64,000 nt of DNA from Streptomyces wedmorensis (GTDB lineage Bacteria > Actinomycetota > Actinomycetes > Streptomycetales > Streptomycetaceae): the NCBI RefSeq assembly GCF_000716445.1, contig NZ_JNWK01000024.1, forward strand, positions 1-64,000, given 5' to 3'. Position 1 is the first letter of the stretch, and each line of letters opens with the position of its first letter. The notes below the pieces were generated by a model that was not told the origin of the DNA, did no database searches, and saw only the letters and a list, made by a program, of their open reading frames with translations. Both the position numbers and the translations under genes were made by a program. This document shows positions 52,676 through 62,247 of the stretch, in pieces.

Positions 52676-54280
52676 TTACTTGCGGAGCATCGACTCGACG
52701 CCGGCGCGGACCTCGTCCGTGGCCAGGCCCCGGATCGTCAGCGTGGTGCGGCGGCGCAGCACGTCGTCCGCCGTCTCGGCCCACTCGTGGTCGCGGGCGT
52801 AGGCGACCTGCGCCCAGATCTCCGGCGCGTCCGGGTGGATGCGGCGGGCCAGCTCGGGGTTCTCGTTCGCCATCCGGGCGATCTCGAACGAGAGCGAGCC
52901 GTAGTGCGTCGCCAGGTGCTTGGCGGTGTCGGCGGCCATCCGGGGGCCGGGCGCCGGACCGTCGACGAGCAGCCGGTGCGCGACCGCGTTCGGGTTGGCT
53001 ATGCCGGGCAGCGGCAGCCGCTTCGGCAGCGCCGAGACCGGCTCGTAGTCCTCGCCGAGCGGGTGGCCGGGGAGCTGCTCCAGCTTCTTCATGACCGTAC
53101 GGCCGATGTGCCGGAAGGTCGTCCACTTGCCGCCGGCCACCGACAGCATGCCGCCGCGGCCCTCGGTGACGACCGTCTCGCGCTTGGCCTTGGAGGTGTC
53201 GCCGGGGCCGCCGGGGAGCACCCGAAGGCCGGCGAAGGCGTAGGTGATGAGGTCACGCGACAGCTGCTGGTCGCGGATGGAGAAGGCGGCCTCGTCCAGG
53301 ATCTGGGCGGTGTCCTTCTCGGTGACCTCGACCTGGCCGGGGTCGCCCTCGTACTCCTCGTCGGTGGTGCCGAGGAGCAGCATGTCCTCCCAGGGGAGGG
53401 CGAAGGTGATGCGGTACTTGTCGATCGGGGTGGCGAGCGCGGCCTTCCAGGGCGAGGTCCGCTTGAGGACCAGGTGCGCGCCCTTGGAGAGGCGGATGGA
53501 GGGGGCCGCGTTCGGGTCCTCCATCTTGCGCAGGTGGTCGACCCAGGGGCCGGTCGCGTTGAGCACCAGGCGGGCGGTGACGCCGAACTCGTCCCCGCTG
53601 GTGCGGTCCTTGAGCTCGGCACCGGTGACCCGGCCGCGGGTGAACCGCAGGCCGGTGACCTCGGCGTGGTTGAGGACGGTGGCGCCGGCGTCGACCGCCG
53701 CGCGGACCGTCATCAGGGCCATGCGGGCGTCGTTCATCTGGTCGTCGCCGTAGACGGCCACGGCCTTCAGGTTGTCCGTCCGCAGCTCGGGCACGTCTTG
53801 CGCGGCCTTGGCGGGGGAGAGCAGGTGCCCGACGCCGTCGCCGAAGGCCGACAGGGCGGAGTAGGCGAAGACGCCGGCGCCGAGCTTGGCCGCGCCGTGC
53901 GGGCCGCCCTTGTAGACGGGCAGGTAGAAGGTGAGGGGGTTGGCGAGGTGCGGTGCCACCTGGCGGGAGACCGCACGCCGCTCGAAGTGGTTCTCCGCGA
54001 CCAGCTTCACCGCGCCGGTCTGCAGGTAGCGCAGACCGCCGTGGAGGAGCTTCGAGGAGGCGGAGGAGGTGGCGCCGGCGAAGTCGCCGGCGTCCACCAG
54101 GGCCACCCGCAGGCCCGACTGCGCGGCGTGCCAGGCGGTGGAGATGCCCAGGATGCCGCCGCCGATCACCAGGAGGTCGTACGTCGCCTTGGAAAGCTGT
54201 TCCCGGGTCTCGGCGCGGCTCGGCAGGGAGCCGGACGCCGGGTGCGTCCCGAGGGCAGGGACGCTCTGCAGGGTGGTCAT
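52676..54280 (-). CDS. glpD: glycerol-3-phosphate dehydrogenase (FAD)
   Basis: A 534-residue FAD-dependent glycerol-3-phosphate dehydrogenase (GylB in S. coelicolor naming), which makes dihydroxyacetone phosphate and passes electrons to quinones at the membrane. The FAD fold is LLVIGGGILGISTAWHA. Family strings SSKLLHGGLRYL, KGAHLVLKR and ATNTGPWVDHL-like (NATGPWVDHLRKM) and DKYRITFALPWEDM. The C-terminal DAO_C domain is present (residues 390-534). Start ATG 54280, only 6 nt after the glpK stop, so translation is coupled. Confidence 0.96.
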   Translation of the reverse strand: MTTLQSVPALGTHPASGSLPSRAETREQLSKATYDLLVIGGGILGISTAWHAAQSGLRVALVDAGDFAGATSSASSKLLHGGLRYLQTGAVKLVAENHFERRAVSRQVAPHLANPLTFYLPVYKGGPHGAAKLGAGVFAYSALSAFGDGVGHLLSPAKAAQDVPELRTDNLKAVAVYGDDQMNDARMALMTVRAAVDAGATVLNHAEVTGLRFTRGRVTGAELKDRTSGDEFGVTARLVLNATGPWVDHLRKMEDPNAAPSIRLSKGAHLVLKRTSPWKAALATPIDKYRITFALPWEDMLLLGTTDEEYEGDPGQVEVTEKDTAQILDEAAFSIRDQQLSRDLITYAFAGLRVLPGGPGDTSKAKRETVVTEGRGGMLSVAGGKWTTFRHIGRTVMKKLEQLPGHPLGEDYEPVSALPKRLPLPGIANPNAVAHRLLVDGPAPGPRMAADTAKHLATHYGSLSFEIARMANENPELARRIHPDAPEIWAQVAYARDHEWAETADDVLRRRTTLTIRGLATDEVRAGVESMLRK

Positions 54281-54286
54281 GTCGTA

Positions 54287-55813
54287 TTACTCCTCGTCCT
54301 CGATCCAGCCCATGGTCCGCTCGACGGCCTTGAGCCAGCTCTTGTACTCGCTGTCACGCTTGTCGGCGTCCATGCGAGGGGTCCATTCCGCGGCGCGGCG
54401 CCAGTTGGCGCGCAGCGCGTCGGTGTCCGGCCAGAAGCCGACGGCCAGGCCGGCGGCGTAGGCGGCGCCGAGGCAGGTGGTCTCGGCGACCATCGGACGC
54501 ACGACGGGCGCGTCCAGGAAGTCCGAGAGGGTCTGCATCAGCAGGTTGTTGGAGGTCATGCCGCCGTCGACCTTCAGCGCGGTCAGCTCGACGCCGGAGT
54601 CCTTCGTCATGGCGTCGGTGATCTCGCGGGTCTGCCAGGCGGTGGCCTCCAGGACGGCGCGGGCGATGTGCGCCTTGGTCACGTACCGGGTGAGGCCGGC
54701 GATCACACCGCGTGCGTCGGAGCGCCAGTACGGGGCGAACAGGCCGGAGAAGGCCGGCACGAAGTAGGCGCCGCCGTTGTCCTCGACCGAGGACGCGAGG
54801 GTCTCGATCTCGGCGGCGGACTTGATGAGGCCCATCTGGTCGCGCATCCACTGCACCAGCGAACCGGTGACGGCGATCGAGCCCTCCAGGGCGTAGACCG
54901 GCTTCGCGTCGCCGATCTGGTAGCCGACCGTGGTCAGCAGGCCGCTGTAGGAGTTGATGATCTTGTCGCCGGTGTTCATCAGCATGAACGTTCCGGTGCC
55001 GTACGTGGACTTGGCCTCGCCCTCGGCGAAACAGGTCTGGCCGAACAGGGCGGCCTGCTGGTCGCCGAGCGCGGAGGCGACCGGGACGCCGTCGAGGACG
55101 CCGCCCTTGACGTTGCCGTACACCTCGGCGGAGGAGCGGATCTCGGGGAGGACGTTGAGGGGGACCCCCATCGACTCGGCGATCTTCTCGTCCCACGCCA
55201 GCGTGTGCAGGTTCATCAGCATGGTGCGCGAGGCGTTGGTGACGTCGGTGACGTGCACGCCGCCGTCGGTGCCGCCCGTGAGGTTCCAGATGACCCACGA
55301 GTCCATGGTGCCGAAGAGGATGTCGCCGGCCTCGGCGCGCTCCCGCAGGCCTTCGACGTTGTCGAGCATCCAGCGGATCTTCGGGCCGGCGAAGTAGCTC
55401 GCCAGGGGCAGGCCGGTCTCGCGGCGGAAGCGGTCCTGGCCGACGTTGCGGCCGAGCTCCTTGCAGAGCGCGTCGGTGCGGGTGTCCTGCCAGACGAGGG
55501 CGTTGTGGACGGGCTCGCCGGTGTTCTTGTCCCAGAGCAGCGTGGTCTCGCGCTGGTTGGTGATGCCGATGGCCTTGACGTCGGAGGCGGCGATGCCGCC
55601 CTTCGTCAGGGCGCCGGCGACGACCTCCTGGACGTTGGTCCAGATCTCGGCGGCGTCGTGCTCCACCCAGCCCGGCTTCGGGAAGATCTGCTCGTGCTCC
55701 TTCTGGTCGACCGAGACGATCCGGCCGTCCTTGTCGAAGACGATGCAGCGCGAGGAGGTGGTGCCCTGATCGATGGCCGCGATGAACGGGCCGGAGGTGT
55801 GTGCGTCGGTCAC
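54287..55813 (-). CDS. glpK: glycerol kinase
   Basis: A 508-residue FGGY-family glycerol kinase (GylA), phosphorylating glycerol to glycerol-3-phosphate. N-terminal phosphate loop [39 protein letters not shown] and [15 protein letters not shown] are the family signatures, and the substrate residues lie in [16 protein letters not shown]. The GTG at 55813 has GGAG 6 nt upstream and is preferred over TTG 55825. It sits 35 nt after glpF and just before glpD in the gylCAB-type operon. Confidence 0.97.
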   Translation of the reverse strand: MTDAHTSGPFIAAIDQGTTSSRCIVFDKDGRIVSVDQKEHEQIFPKPGWVEHDAAEIWTNVQEVVAGALTKGGIAASDVKAIGITNQRETTLLWDKNTGEPVHNALVWQDTRTDALCKELGRNVGQDRFRRETGLPLASYFAGPKIRWMLDNVEGLRERAEAGDILFGTMDSWVIWNLTGGTDGGVHVTDVTNASRTMLMNLHTLAWDEKIAESMGVPLNVLPEIRSSAEVYGNVKGGVLDGVPVASALGDQQAALFGQTCFAEGEAKSTYGTGTFMLMNTGDKIINSYSGLLTTVGYQIGDAKPVYALEGSIAVTGSLVQWMRDQMGLIKSAAEIETLASSVEDNGGAYFVPAFSGLFAPYWRSDARGVIAGLTRYVTKAHIARAVLEATAWQTREITDAMTKDSGVELTALKVDGGMTSNNLLMQTLSDFLDAPVVRPMVAETTCLGAAYAAGLAVGFWPDTDALRANWRRAAEWTPRMDADKRDSEYKSWLKAVERTMGWIEDEE

Positions 55814-55848
55814 GGTGTGCTCCAAGGGAGGTCTGGAAGAAGGACGGC

Positions 55849-56607
55849 TCAGGCGAACGCGATGTTGTAGATACCCGCGGCGATGGCGCCACCGATCAGC
55901 GGACCCGCGACCGGGATCCAGGCGTAGCTCCAGTCGGAGGTGCCCTTGTGCGGCAGCGGGAGCAGGGCGTGCACGATGCGCGGGCCGAGGTCACGGGCCG
56001 GGTTGATCGCGTAGCCGGTCGGGCCGCCGAGCGAGAGGCCGATGGAGACCACGACGAACGCGGTGATCAGGGCGCCTATGACGCCGAGGCCCTTGCCGCT
56101 GTCGTTGAGGCCCTGGGTGAGCACGGCCAGGACGAGCACGACGGTGCCGATGATCTCGGTGGCCAGGTTCTGCCAGGTGTTCCGGATCTCGGGTCCGGTG
56201 GAGAAGACGCCGAGCACCGGGCCGGGGCCCTCGATCGGCTTCTGGCCCGAGGCCTCGGGGTCGGCGAGGTGCGCCTGGAACTGGCCGTAGTAGGCCACCC
56301 AGACCAGCACCGCGCCGATCATCGCGCCCAGCATCTGGCCGGCGATGTAGACGGGCACGTCGCCCCACTCGCCGTCCTTGATCGCGATTCCGACCGTGAC
56401 GGCGGGGTTCAGATGGGCACCCGAGAGGGAAGCGGTCATGTAGACGGCCGTCATGACGGCGAAGCCCCACCCGAAGGTGATCGCGAGCCAGCCCGCGTTG
56501 CGGGCCTTGGAGCCCTTGAGCGTCACGGCGGCGCACACACCGCCGCCGAGCAGAATGAGTACGGCGGTACCGATGGTCTCGCCGAGGAAGATGTCGGAGC
56601 TGGACAC
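55849..56607 (-). CDS. glpF: glycerol uptake facilitator (aquaglyceroporin)
   Basis: A 252-residue MIP-family channel (GylC) with six membrane segments and two half-helices carrying NPA motifs ([12 protein letters not shown] and [13 protein letters not shown]). The Asp after the second NPAR (NPARD) is typical of glycerol-permeable members. It facilitates glycerol entry and is first in the operon. Start is GTG 56607 with AAAGGAG 6 nt upstream; the longer frame to 56709 lacks the family N-terminus. The GylR box at 56734 lies 127 nt upstream. Confidence 0.95.
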   Translation of the reverse strand: MSSSDIFLGETIGTAVLILLGGGVCAAVTLKGSKARNAGWLAITFGWGFAVMTAVYMTASLSGAHLNPAVTVGIAIKDGEWGDVPVYIAGQMLGAMIGAVLVWVAYYGQFQAHLADPEASGQKPIEGPGPVLGVFSTGPEIRNTWQNLATEIIGTVVLVLAVLTQGLNDSGKGLGVIGALITAFVVVSIGLSLGGPTGYAINPARDLGPRIVHALLPLPHKGTSDWSYAWIPVAGPLIGGAIAAGIYNIAFA

Positions 56608-56733
56608 CCGCGACTCCTTTGTCCTTCGTCCAGGGGAAGGCGAACCCCGGGTCCCTCCGGTGGTCCGCGCCCTCGTGTTGAGGGCGTTACCGGCCCTTGG
56701 CGCTGCCACACTCTAGCGCCTATTGCCGTTAGG

Positions 56734-56751
56734 TGTTCGGCAATGCCGACC
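56734..56751. promoter_or_regulatory. GylR-type operator upstream of glpF
   Basis: TGTTCGGCAATGCCGACC contains the palindrome TCGGC-AAT-GCCGA (56737-56749). It matches the site upstream of gylR (57678) in TGTTCGRCAATGCYGA, so one IclR protein probably binds both. Confidence 0.65.
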
Positions 56752-56804
56752 GATGAACGGAAGTTTTGCCCCCGGGTTAACAGCGCGTCAAGGGTCCCGG
56801 ACGT

Positions 56805-56843
56805 GAAAAACCCGCCGATAACGCGATCGTTACCGACGGGTTC
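56805..56843 (-). terminator. terminator of gylR
   Basis: AACCCGCCGATAACG (56810-56824) pairs with CGTTACCGACGGGTT (56829-56843) over 15 bp with two wobble pairs. On the minus strand it is followed by a run of T (TTTTTC, 56805-56810). It separates gylR from glpF, giving the operon its own promoter. Confidence 0.85.
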
Positions 56844-56886
56844 GGTCGTGCTCGTACGCCGTCCGGAGGCGTGCCTCCCCGGCGTG

Positions 56887-57651
56887 TCAGAAGCGGCCGG
56901 CGCCCAGGTCCCGGGACACCGCGCGGGCGCAGTCCCGCACCGCCGCCACCAGCTCCGGGCGCAGCTCGCCGTCCGGGCGGAGCCGCTCCACGGCGCCCGT
57001 CACGGCCACCGCGCCCACCGGCATCCGTCGGCGGTCGTGGATCGGTGCCGCCACCGACGCCACGCCCTCCCAGGTCTCCTCCGCGTCCGCCGCCCAGCCG
57101 CGGGCCCGCACCAGGTCGAGCAGCGCCTCGAACTCGTCGTGCTCCGTGGTCGTCCGGGGCGTGAACGCCTCCCGCTCGATCTCCAGGACCTCGCTGTGCG
57201 CCACCGGGTCGTACGCCGAGAGGACCTTGCCGAGCGCCGTGGAGTGCAGCGGCTGCATGGCCCCCACCTCCAGGACCTGGCGGCTGTCGTCCGGCCGGAA
57301 GACGTGGTGCACGATCAGCACGCCGCGCTGGTGCAGCACGCCCAGGTGCACGCTCTCGCCGCTGGACCGCGCCAGGTCGTCCGTCCAGACCAGGGCGCGT
57401 GCCCGCAGCTCGTGGACGTCCAGATAGCTGTTGCCGAGCCGCAGCAGCTCCGCGCCCAGCTGGTAGCGGCCGGAGGTCGCCTCCTGCTCCACGAAGCCCT
57501 CCGCCTGGAGGGTGCGCAGGATGCCGTGCGCCGTGCCCTTGGCGAGCCCCAGCGAGGACGCGATGTCGGACAGTCCGAGCCGGCGTTCGCCGCCCGCGAG
57601 CAGTCGCAGCATGGCTGCCGCCCGTTCAAGCGACTGGATGTTCTTCGCCAT
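56887..57651 (-). CDS. gylR: IclR-family glycerol operon regulator
   Basis: A 254-residue IclR regulator, the expected GylR of the glycerol operon. The winged HTH is AMLRLLAGGERRLGLSDIAS then SLGLAKGTAHGILRTLQ (about residues 12-50). The IclR effector domain follows (residues 75-250), with the conserved LGVLHQRGVLIVHHVF and PLHSTALGKVLSAY. In Streptomyces, GylR represses glpFKD until glycerol-3-phosphate binds. ATG 57651 (MAKNIQ) has no strong ribosome site. Operator-like palindromes lie upstream of this gene and of glpF. A terminator precedes the operon. Confidence 0.92.
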   Translation of the reverse strand: MAKNIQSLERAAAMLRLLAGGERRLGLSDIASSLGLAKGTAHGILRTLQAEGFVEQEATSGRYQLGAELLRLGNSYLDVHELRARALVWTDDLARSSGESVHLGVLHQRGVLIVHHVFRPDDSRQVLEVGAMQPLHSTALGKVLSAYDPVAHSEVLEIEREAFTPRTTTEHDEFEALLDLVRARGWAADAEETWEGVASVAAPIHDRRRMPVGAVAVTGAVERLRPDGELRPELVAAVRDCARAVSRDLGAGRF

Positions 57652-57677
57652 CGCCCGGCCCCTTATCCCTCTCACGT

Positions 57678-57696
57678 TGTTCGACAATGCTGAACA
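57678..57696. promoter_or_regulatory. GylR-type operator upstream of gylR
   Basis: TGTTCGACAATGCTGAACA: arms TGTTC/GAACA, 27 nt before gylR. Shares its core with the site at 56734. A related half-site GGTCGATGCCGACC follows (57701-57714). Autoregulation is likely. Confidence 0.65.
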
Positions 57697-57895
57697 CTAT
57701 CGGTCGATGCCGACCTTGCGTTACACCTGACAGTGTCGGTCAAGAACGGGTCGGACCGGGAGTCCCCGCACACAGGATGCCGTCCGCCTCGTGGGACGCC
57801 GTGTCCACCCCGGGCCGAGCGCGGTTACGCTGGCCACGTGCACCCTCCCCCGAGGGCGCAAAGCCGACAGCCGTCGCATCCCAGGGAGCTCATCC

Positions 57896-60800
57896 ATGGC
57901 CTCGTTGCCGACCCCTTCCGCTGACAGCCGGACCCGCATCGCCGCCCTTCGCGAGGCGCTCGCGACCCGGGTCGTCGTCGCCGACGGAGCCATGGGCACC
58001 ATGCTCCAGGCCCAGGACCCCACCCTCGAGGACTTCCAGAACCTCGAAGGCTGCAACGAGATCCTGAACGTCACCCGCCCCGACATCGTCCGTTCGGTCC
58101 ACGAGGCGTACTTCGACGCCGGCGTCGACTGCGTCGAGACGAACACGTTCGGCTCCAACCACTCCGCGGCGGGCGAGTACGAGATCGCGGACCGCATCTT
58201 CGAGCTCTCCGAGGCGGGCGCCCGCATCGCCCGCGAGGCCGCCGACGCGTTCGGCACCCGGGACGGCCGGCAGCGCTGGGTCCTGGGCTCCATCGGACCC
58301 GGCACCAAGCTCCCGTCGCTCGGCCACACCACGTACGACGTGCTCAGGGACGGCTACCAGCAGAACGCCGAAGGCCTGCTGGCCGGCGGCTCGGACGCCC
58401 TGATCGTGGAGACCACGCAGGACCTGCTGCAGACCAAGGCGAGCCTGATCGGCGCCCGCCGTGCGATGACCGCGCTCGGCGTGGACGTGCCCCTGATCTG
58501 TTCGCTCGCCTTCGAGACCACCGGCGTCATGCTGCTCGGCTCCGAGATCGGCGCGGCCCTGACCGCCCTGGAGCCGCTCGGCATCGACATGATCGGCCTG
58601 AACTGCTCGACGGGCCCGGCCGAGATGAACGAGCACCTGCGCTACCTCGCCCGCAACTCGCGCACGCCGCTGATGTGCATGCCGAACGCCGGCCTGCCCA
58701 TCCTGACGAAGGACGGCGCCTACTTCCCGCTGACGCCGCCGGAGATGGCCGACGCGCAGGAGAACTTCGTCCGCGACTACGGCCTCTCGCTGGTCGGCGG
58801 CTGCTGCGGCTCCACGCCCGAGCACCTGCGCCAGGTCGTCGAGCGGGTCCAGGGCCTCACGCCCCCCGAGCGCGCCCCGCAGCCCGAGCCCGGCGCCGCC
58901 TCGCTCTACCAGACCGTGCCGTTCCGCCAGGACACCTCGTACATGGCGATCGGCGAGCGCACCAACGCCAACGGCTCCAAGAAGTTCCGCGAGGCCATGC
59001 TCGAAGCCCGCTGGGACGACTGCGTCGAGATGGCCCGCGACCAGATCCGCGAGGGCGCGCACATGCTCGACCTCTGCGTCGACTACGTCGGCCGCGACGG
59101 CGTCGCCGACATGCAGGAACTGGCCGGCCGCTTCGCGACCGCCTCCACCCTGCCGATCGTCCTCGACTCCACCGAGGTCGAGGTCCTGCGCGCCGGCCTG
59201 GAGAAGCTCGGCGGCCGCGCGGTCATCAACTCCGTCAACTACGAGGACGGCGACGGCCCCGACTCCCGCTTCGCCAAGGTGACCCGCCTGGCCCAGGAGC
59301 ACGGTGCCGCGCTGATCGCCCTGACCATCGACGAGGAGGGCCAGGCCCGTACCGCCGAGCACAAGGTCGCGATCGCCGAGCGGCTCATCGACGACCTGGC
59401 CGGCAACTGGGGCATCCGCGAGTCGGACATCCTCATCGACACCCTGACCTTCACCATCTGCACCGGTCAGGAGGAGTCCCGCAAGGACGGCATCGCCACC
59501 ATCGAGGCGATCCGCGAACTCAAGCGCCGCCGCCCGGACGTCCAGACGACCCTGGGTCTCTCCAACATCTCCTTCGGCCTCAACCCGGCCGCCCGCATCC
59601 TCCTGAACTCGGTCTTCCTCGACGAGTGCGTCAAGGCCGGACTCGACTCGGCGATCGTCCACGCGTCGAAGATCCTGCCGATCGCCCGCTTCGACGACGA
59701 GCAGGTCACCACCGCCCTCGACCTCATCTACGACCGCCGCTCCGAGGGCTACGACCCGCTGCAGAAGCTGATGGCCCTCTTCGAGGGCGTCAACACCAAG
59801 TCGCTGAAGGCCGGCAAGACCGAGGAGCTGCTCGCCCTGCCCCTCGACGAGCGCCTCAAGCGCCGGATCGTCGACGGCGAGAAGAACGGCCTGGAGGCCG
59901 ACCTCGACGAGGCCCTGACGACCCGGCCCGCCCTGGACATCGTCAACGAGACCCTCCTCGACGGCATGAAGACGGTCGGCGAGCTCTTCGGCTCCGGCCA
60001 GATGCAGCTGCCGTTCGTCCTCCAGTCCGCCGAGGTCATGAAGACCGCGGTCGCCCACCTGGAACCGCACATGGAGAAGTCGGACGCGGAGGGCAAGGGC
60101 ACGATCGTCCTCGCCACGGTCCGCGGCGACGTCCACGACATCGGCAAGAACCTCGTCGACATCATCCTCTCCAACAACGGCTACAACGTCGTCAACATCG
60201 GCATCAAGCAGCCGGTCTCCGCGATCCTCGAAGCCGCCGAGGAGCACTCCGCCGACGTCATCGGCATGTCCGGCCTCCTCGTGAAGTCCACCGTGATCAT
60301 GAAGGAGAACCTGGAGGAGCTGAACCAGCGCGAGCTGGCCGCCAAGTACCCGGTGATCCTCGGCGGCGCCGCCCTGACCAGGGCCTACGTCGAACAGGAC
60401 CTCCACGAGATCTACCAGGGCGAGGTCCGCTACGCCCGCGACGCCTTCGAGGGCCTGCGCCTCATGGACGCCCTCATCTCCGTCAAGCGCGGCGTCCCCG
60501 GCGCCACGCTCCCCGAGCTGAAGCAGCGCCGGGTCGCCAAGCAGGCCACCACCGCCGCGCTCCAGGTCGACGAGCCGGAGCCCGGCGGCCGCTCCGACGT
60601 GGCCACCGACAACCCGGTGCCGGTCCCGCCGTTCTGGGGCACCCGGGTCGTCAAGGGCATCCCGCTGAAGGACTACGCCTCCTGGCTCGACGAGGGCGCC
60701 CTCTTCAAGGGCCAGTGGGGCCTCAAGCAGAACCGCGCCGGCGACGGACCGGCGTACGAGGAGCTCGTGGAGACCGAGGGCCGGCCGCGGCTGCGGGGCT

Positions 60801-61411
60801 GGCTGGAGCGCCTCCACACCGAGAACCTCCTGGAGGCGGCCGTCGTCCACGGCTACTTCCCGTGCGTCTCCAAGGGCGACGACCTGATCATCCTGGACGA
60901 GGCGGGCAACGAGCGGACCCGCTTCACCTTCCCCCGCCAGCGCCGCGGCCGCCGCCTCTGCCTCGCGGACTTCTTCCGCCCGGAGGAGTCCGGCGAGACC
61001 GACGTCGTCGGCCTCCAGGTCGTCACCGTCGGCTCGAGGATCGGCGAGGCCACGGCCAAGCTGTTCGAGTCCGACTCCTACCGCGACTACCTGGAGCTGC
61101 ACGGCCTCTCCGTCCAGCTGGCCGAGGCCCTCGCCGAGTACTGGCACGCCCGCGTCCGCGCCGAGCTCGGCTTCGCGGGCGAGGACCCGGCGGACGTCCA
61201 GTCCATGTTCGACCTCAAGTACCGAGGCGCGCGCTTCTCCCTCGGCTACGGCGCCTGCCCGGACCTGGAGGACCGCGCGAAGATCGCGGACCTGCTGCGT
61301 CCGGAGCGGATCGGCGTCCACCTGTCGGAGGAGTTCCAGCTCCACCCCGAGCAGTCCACCGACGCCATCGTGATCCACCACCCGGAGGCGAAGTACTTCA
61401 ACGCACGGTGA
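57896..61411 (+). CDS. metH: cobalamin-dependent methionine synthase
   Basis: A 1171-residue B12-dependent methionine synthase transferring a methyl group from methyltetrahydrofolate to homocysteine. Domains in order: homocysteine-binding barrel (about 20-340) with zinc cysteines in GLNCSTG and GGCCGSTPEH; pterin-binding barrel (about 370-640, with ERTNANGSKKFRE and DLCVDYVGRDG); B12 cap and B12 domain, DVHDIGKNLVDII with His747, the lower axial ligand; and the C-terminal SAM-dependent reactivation domain (about 900-1171, ERIGVHLSEEFQLHPEQS). Start ATG 57896 has GGGAG upstream. TACGCT (57826-57831) would give a short leader of about 57 nt. No B12 riboswitch motif was found. Confidence 0.97.
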   Translation: MASLPTPSADSRTRIAALREALATRVVVADGAMGTMLQAQDPTLEDFQNLEGCNEILNVTRPDIVRSVHEAYFDAGVDCVETNTFGSNHSAAGEYEIADRIFELSEAGARIAREAADAFGTRDGRQRWVLGSIGPGTKLPSLGHTTYDVLRDGYQQNAEGLLAGGSDALIVETTQDLLQTKASLIGARRAMTALGVDVPLICSLAFETTGVMLLGSEIGAALTALEPLGIDMIGLNCSTGPAEMNEHLRYLARNSRTPLMCMPNAGLPILTKDGAYFPLTPPEMADAQENFVRDYGLSLVGGCCGSTPEHLRQVVERVQGLTPPERAPQPEPGAASLYQTVPFRQDTSYMAIGERTNANGSKKFREAMLEARWDDCVEMARDQIREGAHMLDLCVDYVGRDGVADMQELAGRFATASTLPIVLDSTEVEVLRAGLEKLGGRAVINSVNYEDGDGPDSRFAKVTRLAQEHGAALIALTIDEEGQARTAEHKVAIAERLIDDLAGNWGIRESDILIDTLTFTICTGQEESRKDGIATIEAIRELKRRRPDVQTTLGLSNISFGLNPAARILLNSVFLDECVKAGLDSAIVHASKILPIARFDDEQVTTALDLIYDRRSEGYDPLQKLMALFEGVNTKSLKAGKTEELLALPLDERLKRRIVDGEKNGLEADLDEALTTRPALDIVNETLLDGMKTVGELFGSGQMQLPFVLQSAEVMKTAVAHLEPHMEKSDAEGKGTIVLATVRGDVHDIGKNLVDIILSNNGYNVVNIGIKQPVSAILEAAEEHSADVIGMSGLLVKSTVIMKENLEELNQRELAAKYPVILGGAALTRAYVEQDLHEIYQGEVRYARDAFEGLRLMDALISVKRGVPGATLPELKQRRVAKQATTAALQVDEPEPGGRSDVATDNPVPVPPFWGTRVVKGIPLKDYASWLDEGALFKGQWGLKQNRAGDGPAYEELVETEGRPRLRGWLERLHTENLLEAAVVHGYFPCVSKGDDLIILDEAGNERTRFTFPRQRRGRRLCLADFFRPEESGETDVVGLQVVTVGSRIGEATAKLFESDSYRDYLELHGLSVQLAEALAEYWHARVRAELGFAGEDPADVQSMFDLKYRGARFSLGYGACPDLEDRAKIADLLRPERIGVHLSEEFQLHPEQSTDAIVIHHPEAKYFNAR

Positions 61412-61483
61412 CCGTCCCCGCGGGCGCGGACGCAAATCCACGCACCCGCGTTGATCGGGACGTACACTTGTCGGTCCAGTGCA

Positions 61484-61521
61484 GGCCGGTCTTCCTCCCC
61501 GTACGGGGAGGAAGACCGGCC
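61484..61521. terminator. terminator after metH (perfect 38-bp palindrome)
   Basis: 17-bp arms 61484-61500 and 61505-61521 around GTAC, which is itself self-complementary, so the whole 38 bp read the same on both strands. It lies 72 nt after the metH stop and just before the next gene's ribosome site. Confidence 0.8.
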
Positions 61522-61548
61522 TTCTCGTCCCTTCATGGAGGTGTGCCG

Positions 61549-62247
61549 ATGACCAGTACGGTCCCCGCGTCCCTGTTCCGTACGAACGGCAGCTCCGCCC
61601 TGCAGGCGGTCTTCCTCGACATGGACGGGACCCTCGTCGACACGGAGGGGTTCTGGTGGGACGCGGAGGTCGAGGTCTTCGCCGACCTCGGGCACCGGCT
61701 GGACGAGGCCTGGCGGGACGTCGTCGTCGGCGGTCCGATGACCCGCAGCGCGGGCTACCTCATCGAGTCCACCGGGGCCGACATCACCCTCGGCGAACTC
61801 ACCGTGCTGCTCAACGAGAAGTTCGAGCAGCGCATCGACCGGGGCGTCCCGATGATGCCGGGCGCCGAGCGGCTGCTCGCCGAGCTGGCCCGGCACTCCA
61901 TTCCGACCGCCCTGGTCTCCGCCTCGCACCGGCGGATCATCGACCGGGTCCTCGCCTCGCTCGGCCGTGACCGCTTCACCCTGACCGTCGCCGGCGACGA
62001 GGTCGTACGCACCAAGCCGCACCCCGAGCCGTACCTGACGGCCGCCAGCGGGGTCGGGGCCGACCCGGCGCTGTGCGCCGTCATCGAGGACACGGCGACC
62101 GGTGTGGCGGCCGCGGAGGCCGCCGGCTGCCGGGTCGTCGCGGTGCCCTCCGTCGCCCCGATCGCGGCCACTCCCGGCCGGGTCGTCGTGCGCTCTCTCG
62201 AAGAGGTCGACGTTCCTTTCCTGCGCACCCTGATCTCGGGAACCTGA
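61549..62247 (+). CDS. HAD-superfamily phosphatase
   Basis: A 232-residue HAD hydrolase of the beta-phosphoglucomutase/GPP-like subfamily. Motif I FLDMDGTLVDTE (nucleophile Asp near residue 25); motif II in ALVSASHRR; motif III Lys in VVRTKPHPEPY; motif IV VIEDTATGVAAAEAAG. The cap domain lies between motifs I and II. It removes phosphate from a small sugar or nucleotide. ATG 61549 has GGAGG at 7 nt. A terminator lies directly before it, so transcription is probably independent of metH. Conserved position after metH is recalled from related genomes. Confidence 0.93.
   Translation: MTSTVPASLFRTNGSSALQAVFLDMDGTLVDTEGFWWDAEVEVFADLGHRLDEAWRDVVVGGPMTRSAGYLIESTGADITLGELTVLLNEKFEQRIDRGVPMMPGAERLLAELARHSIPTALVSASHRRIIDRVLASLGRDRFTLTVAGDEVVRTKPHPEPYLTAASGVGADPALCAVIEDTATGVAAAEAAGCRVVAVPSVAPIAATPGRVVVRSLEEVDVPFLRTLISGT

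Noticed and set aside
57700..57895. Cobalamin riboswitch upstream of metH
   Set aside because: The B12 box and its paired stems are not recognisable and the predicted leader is too short (about 57 nt).
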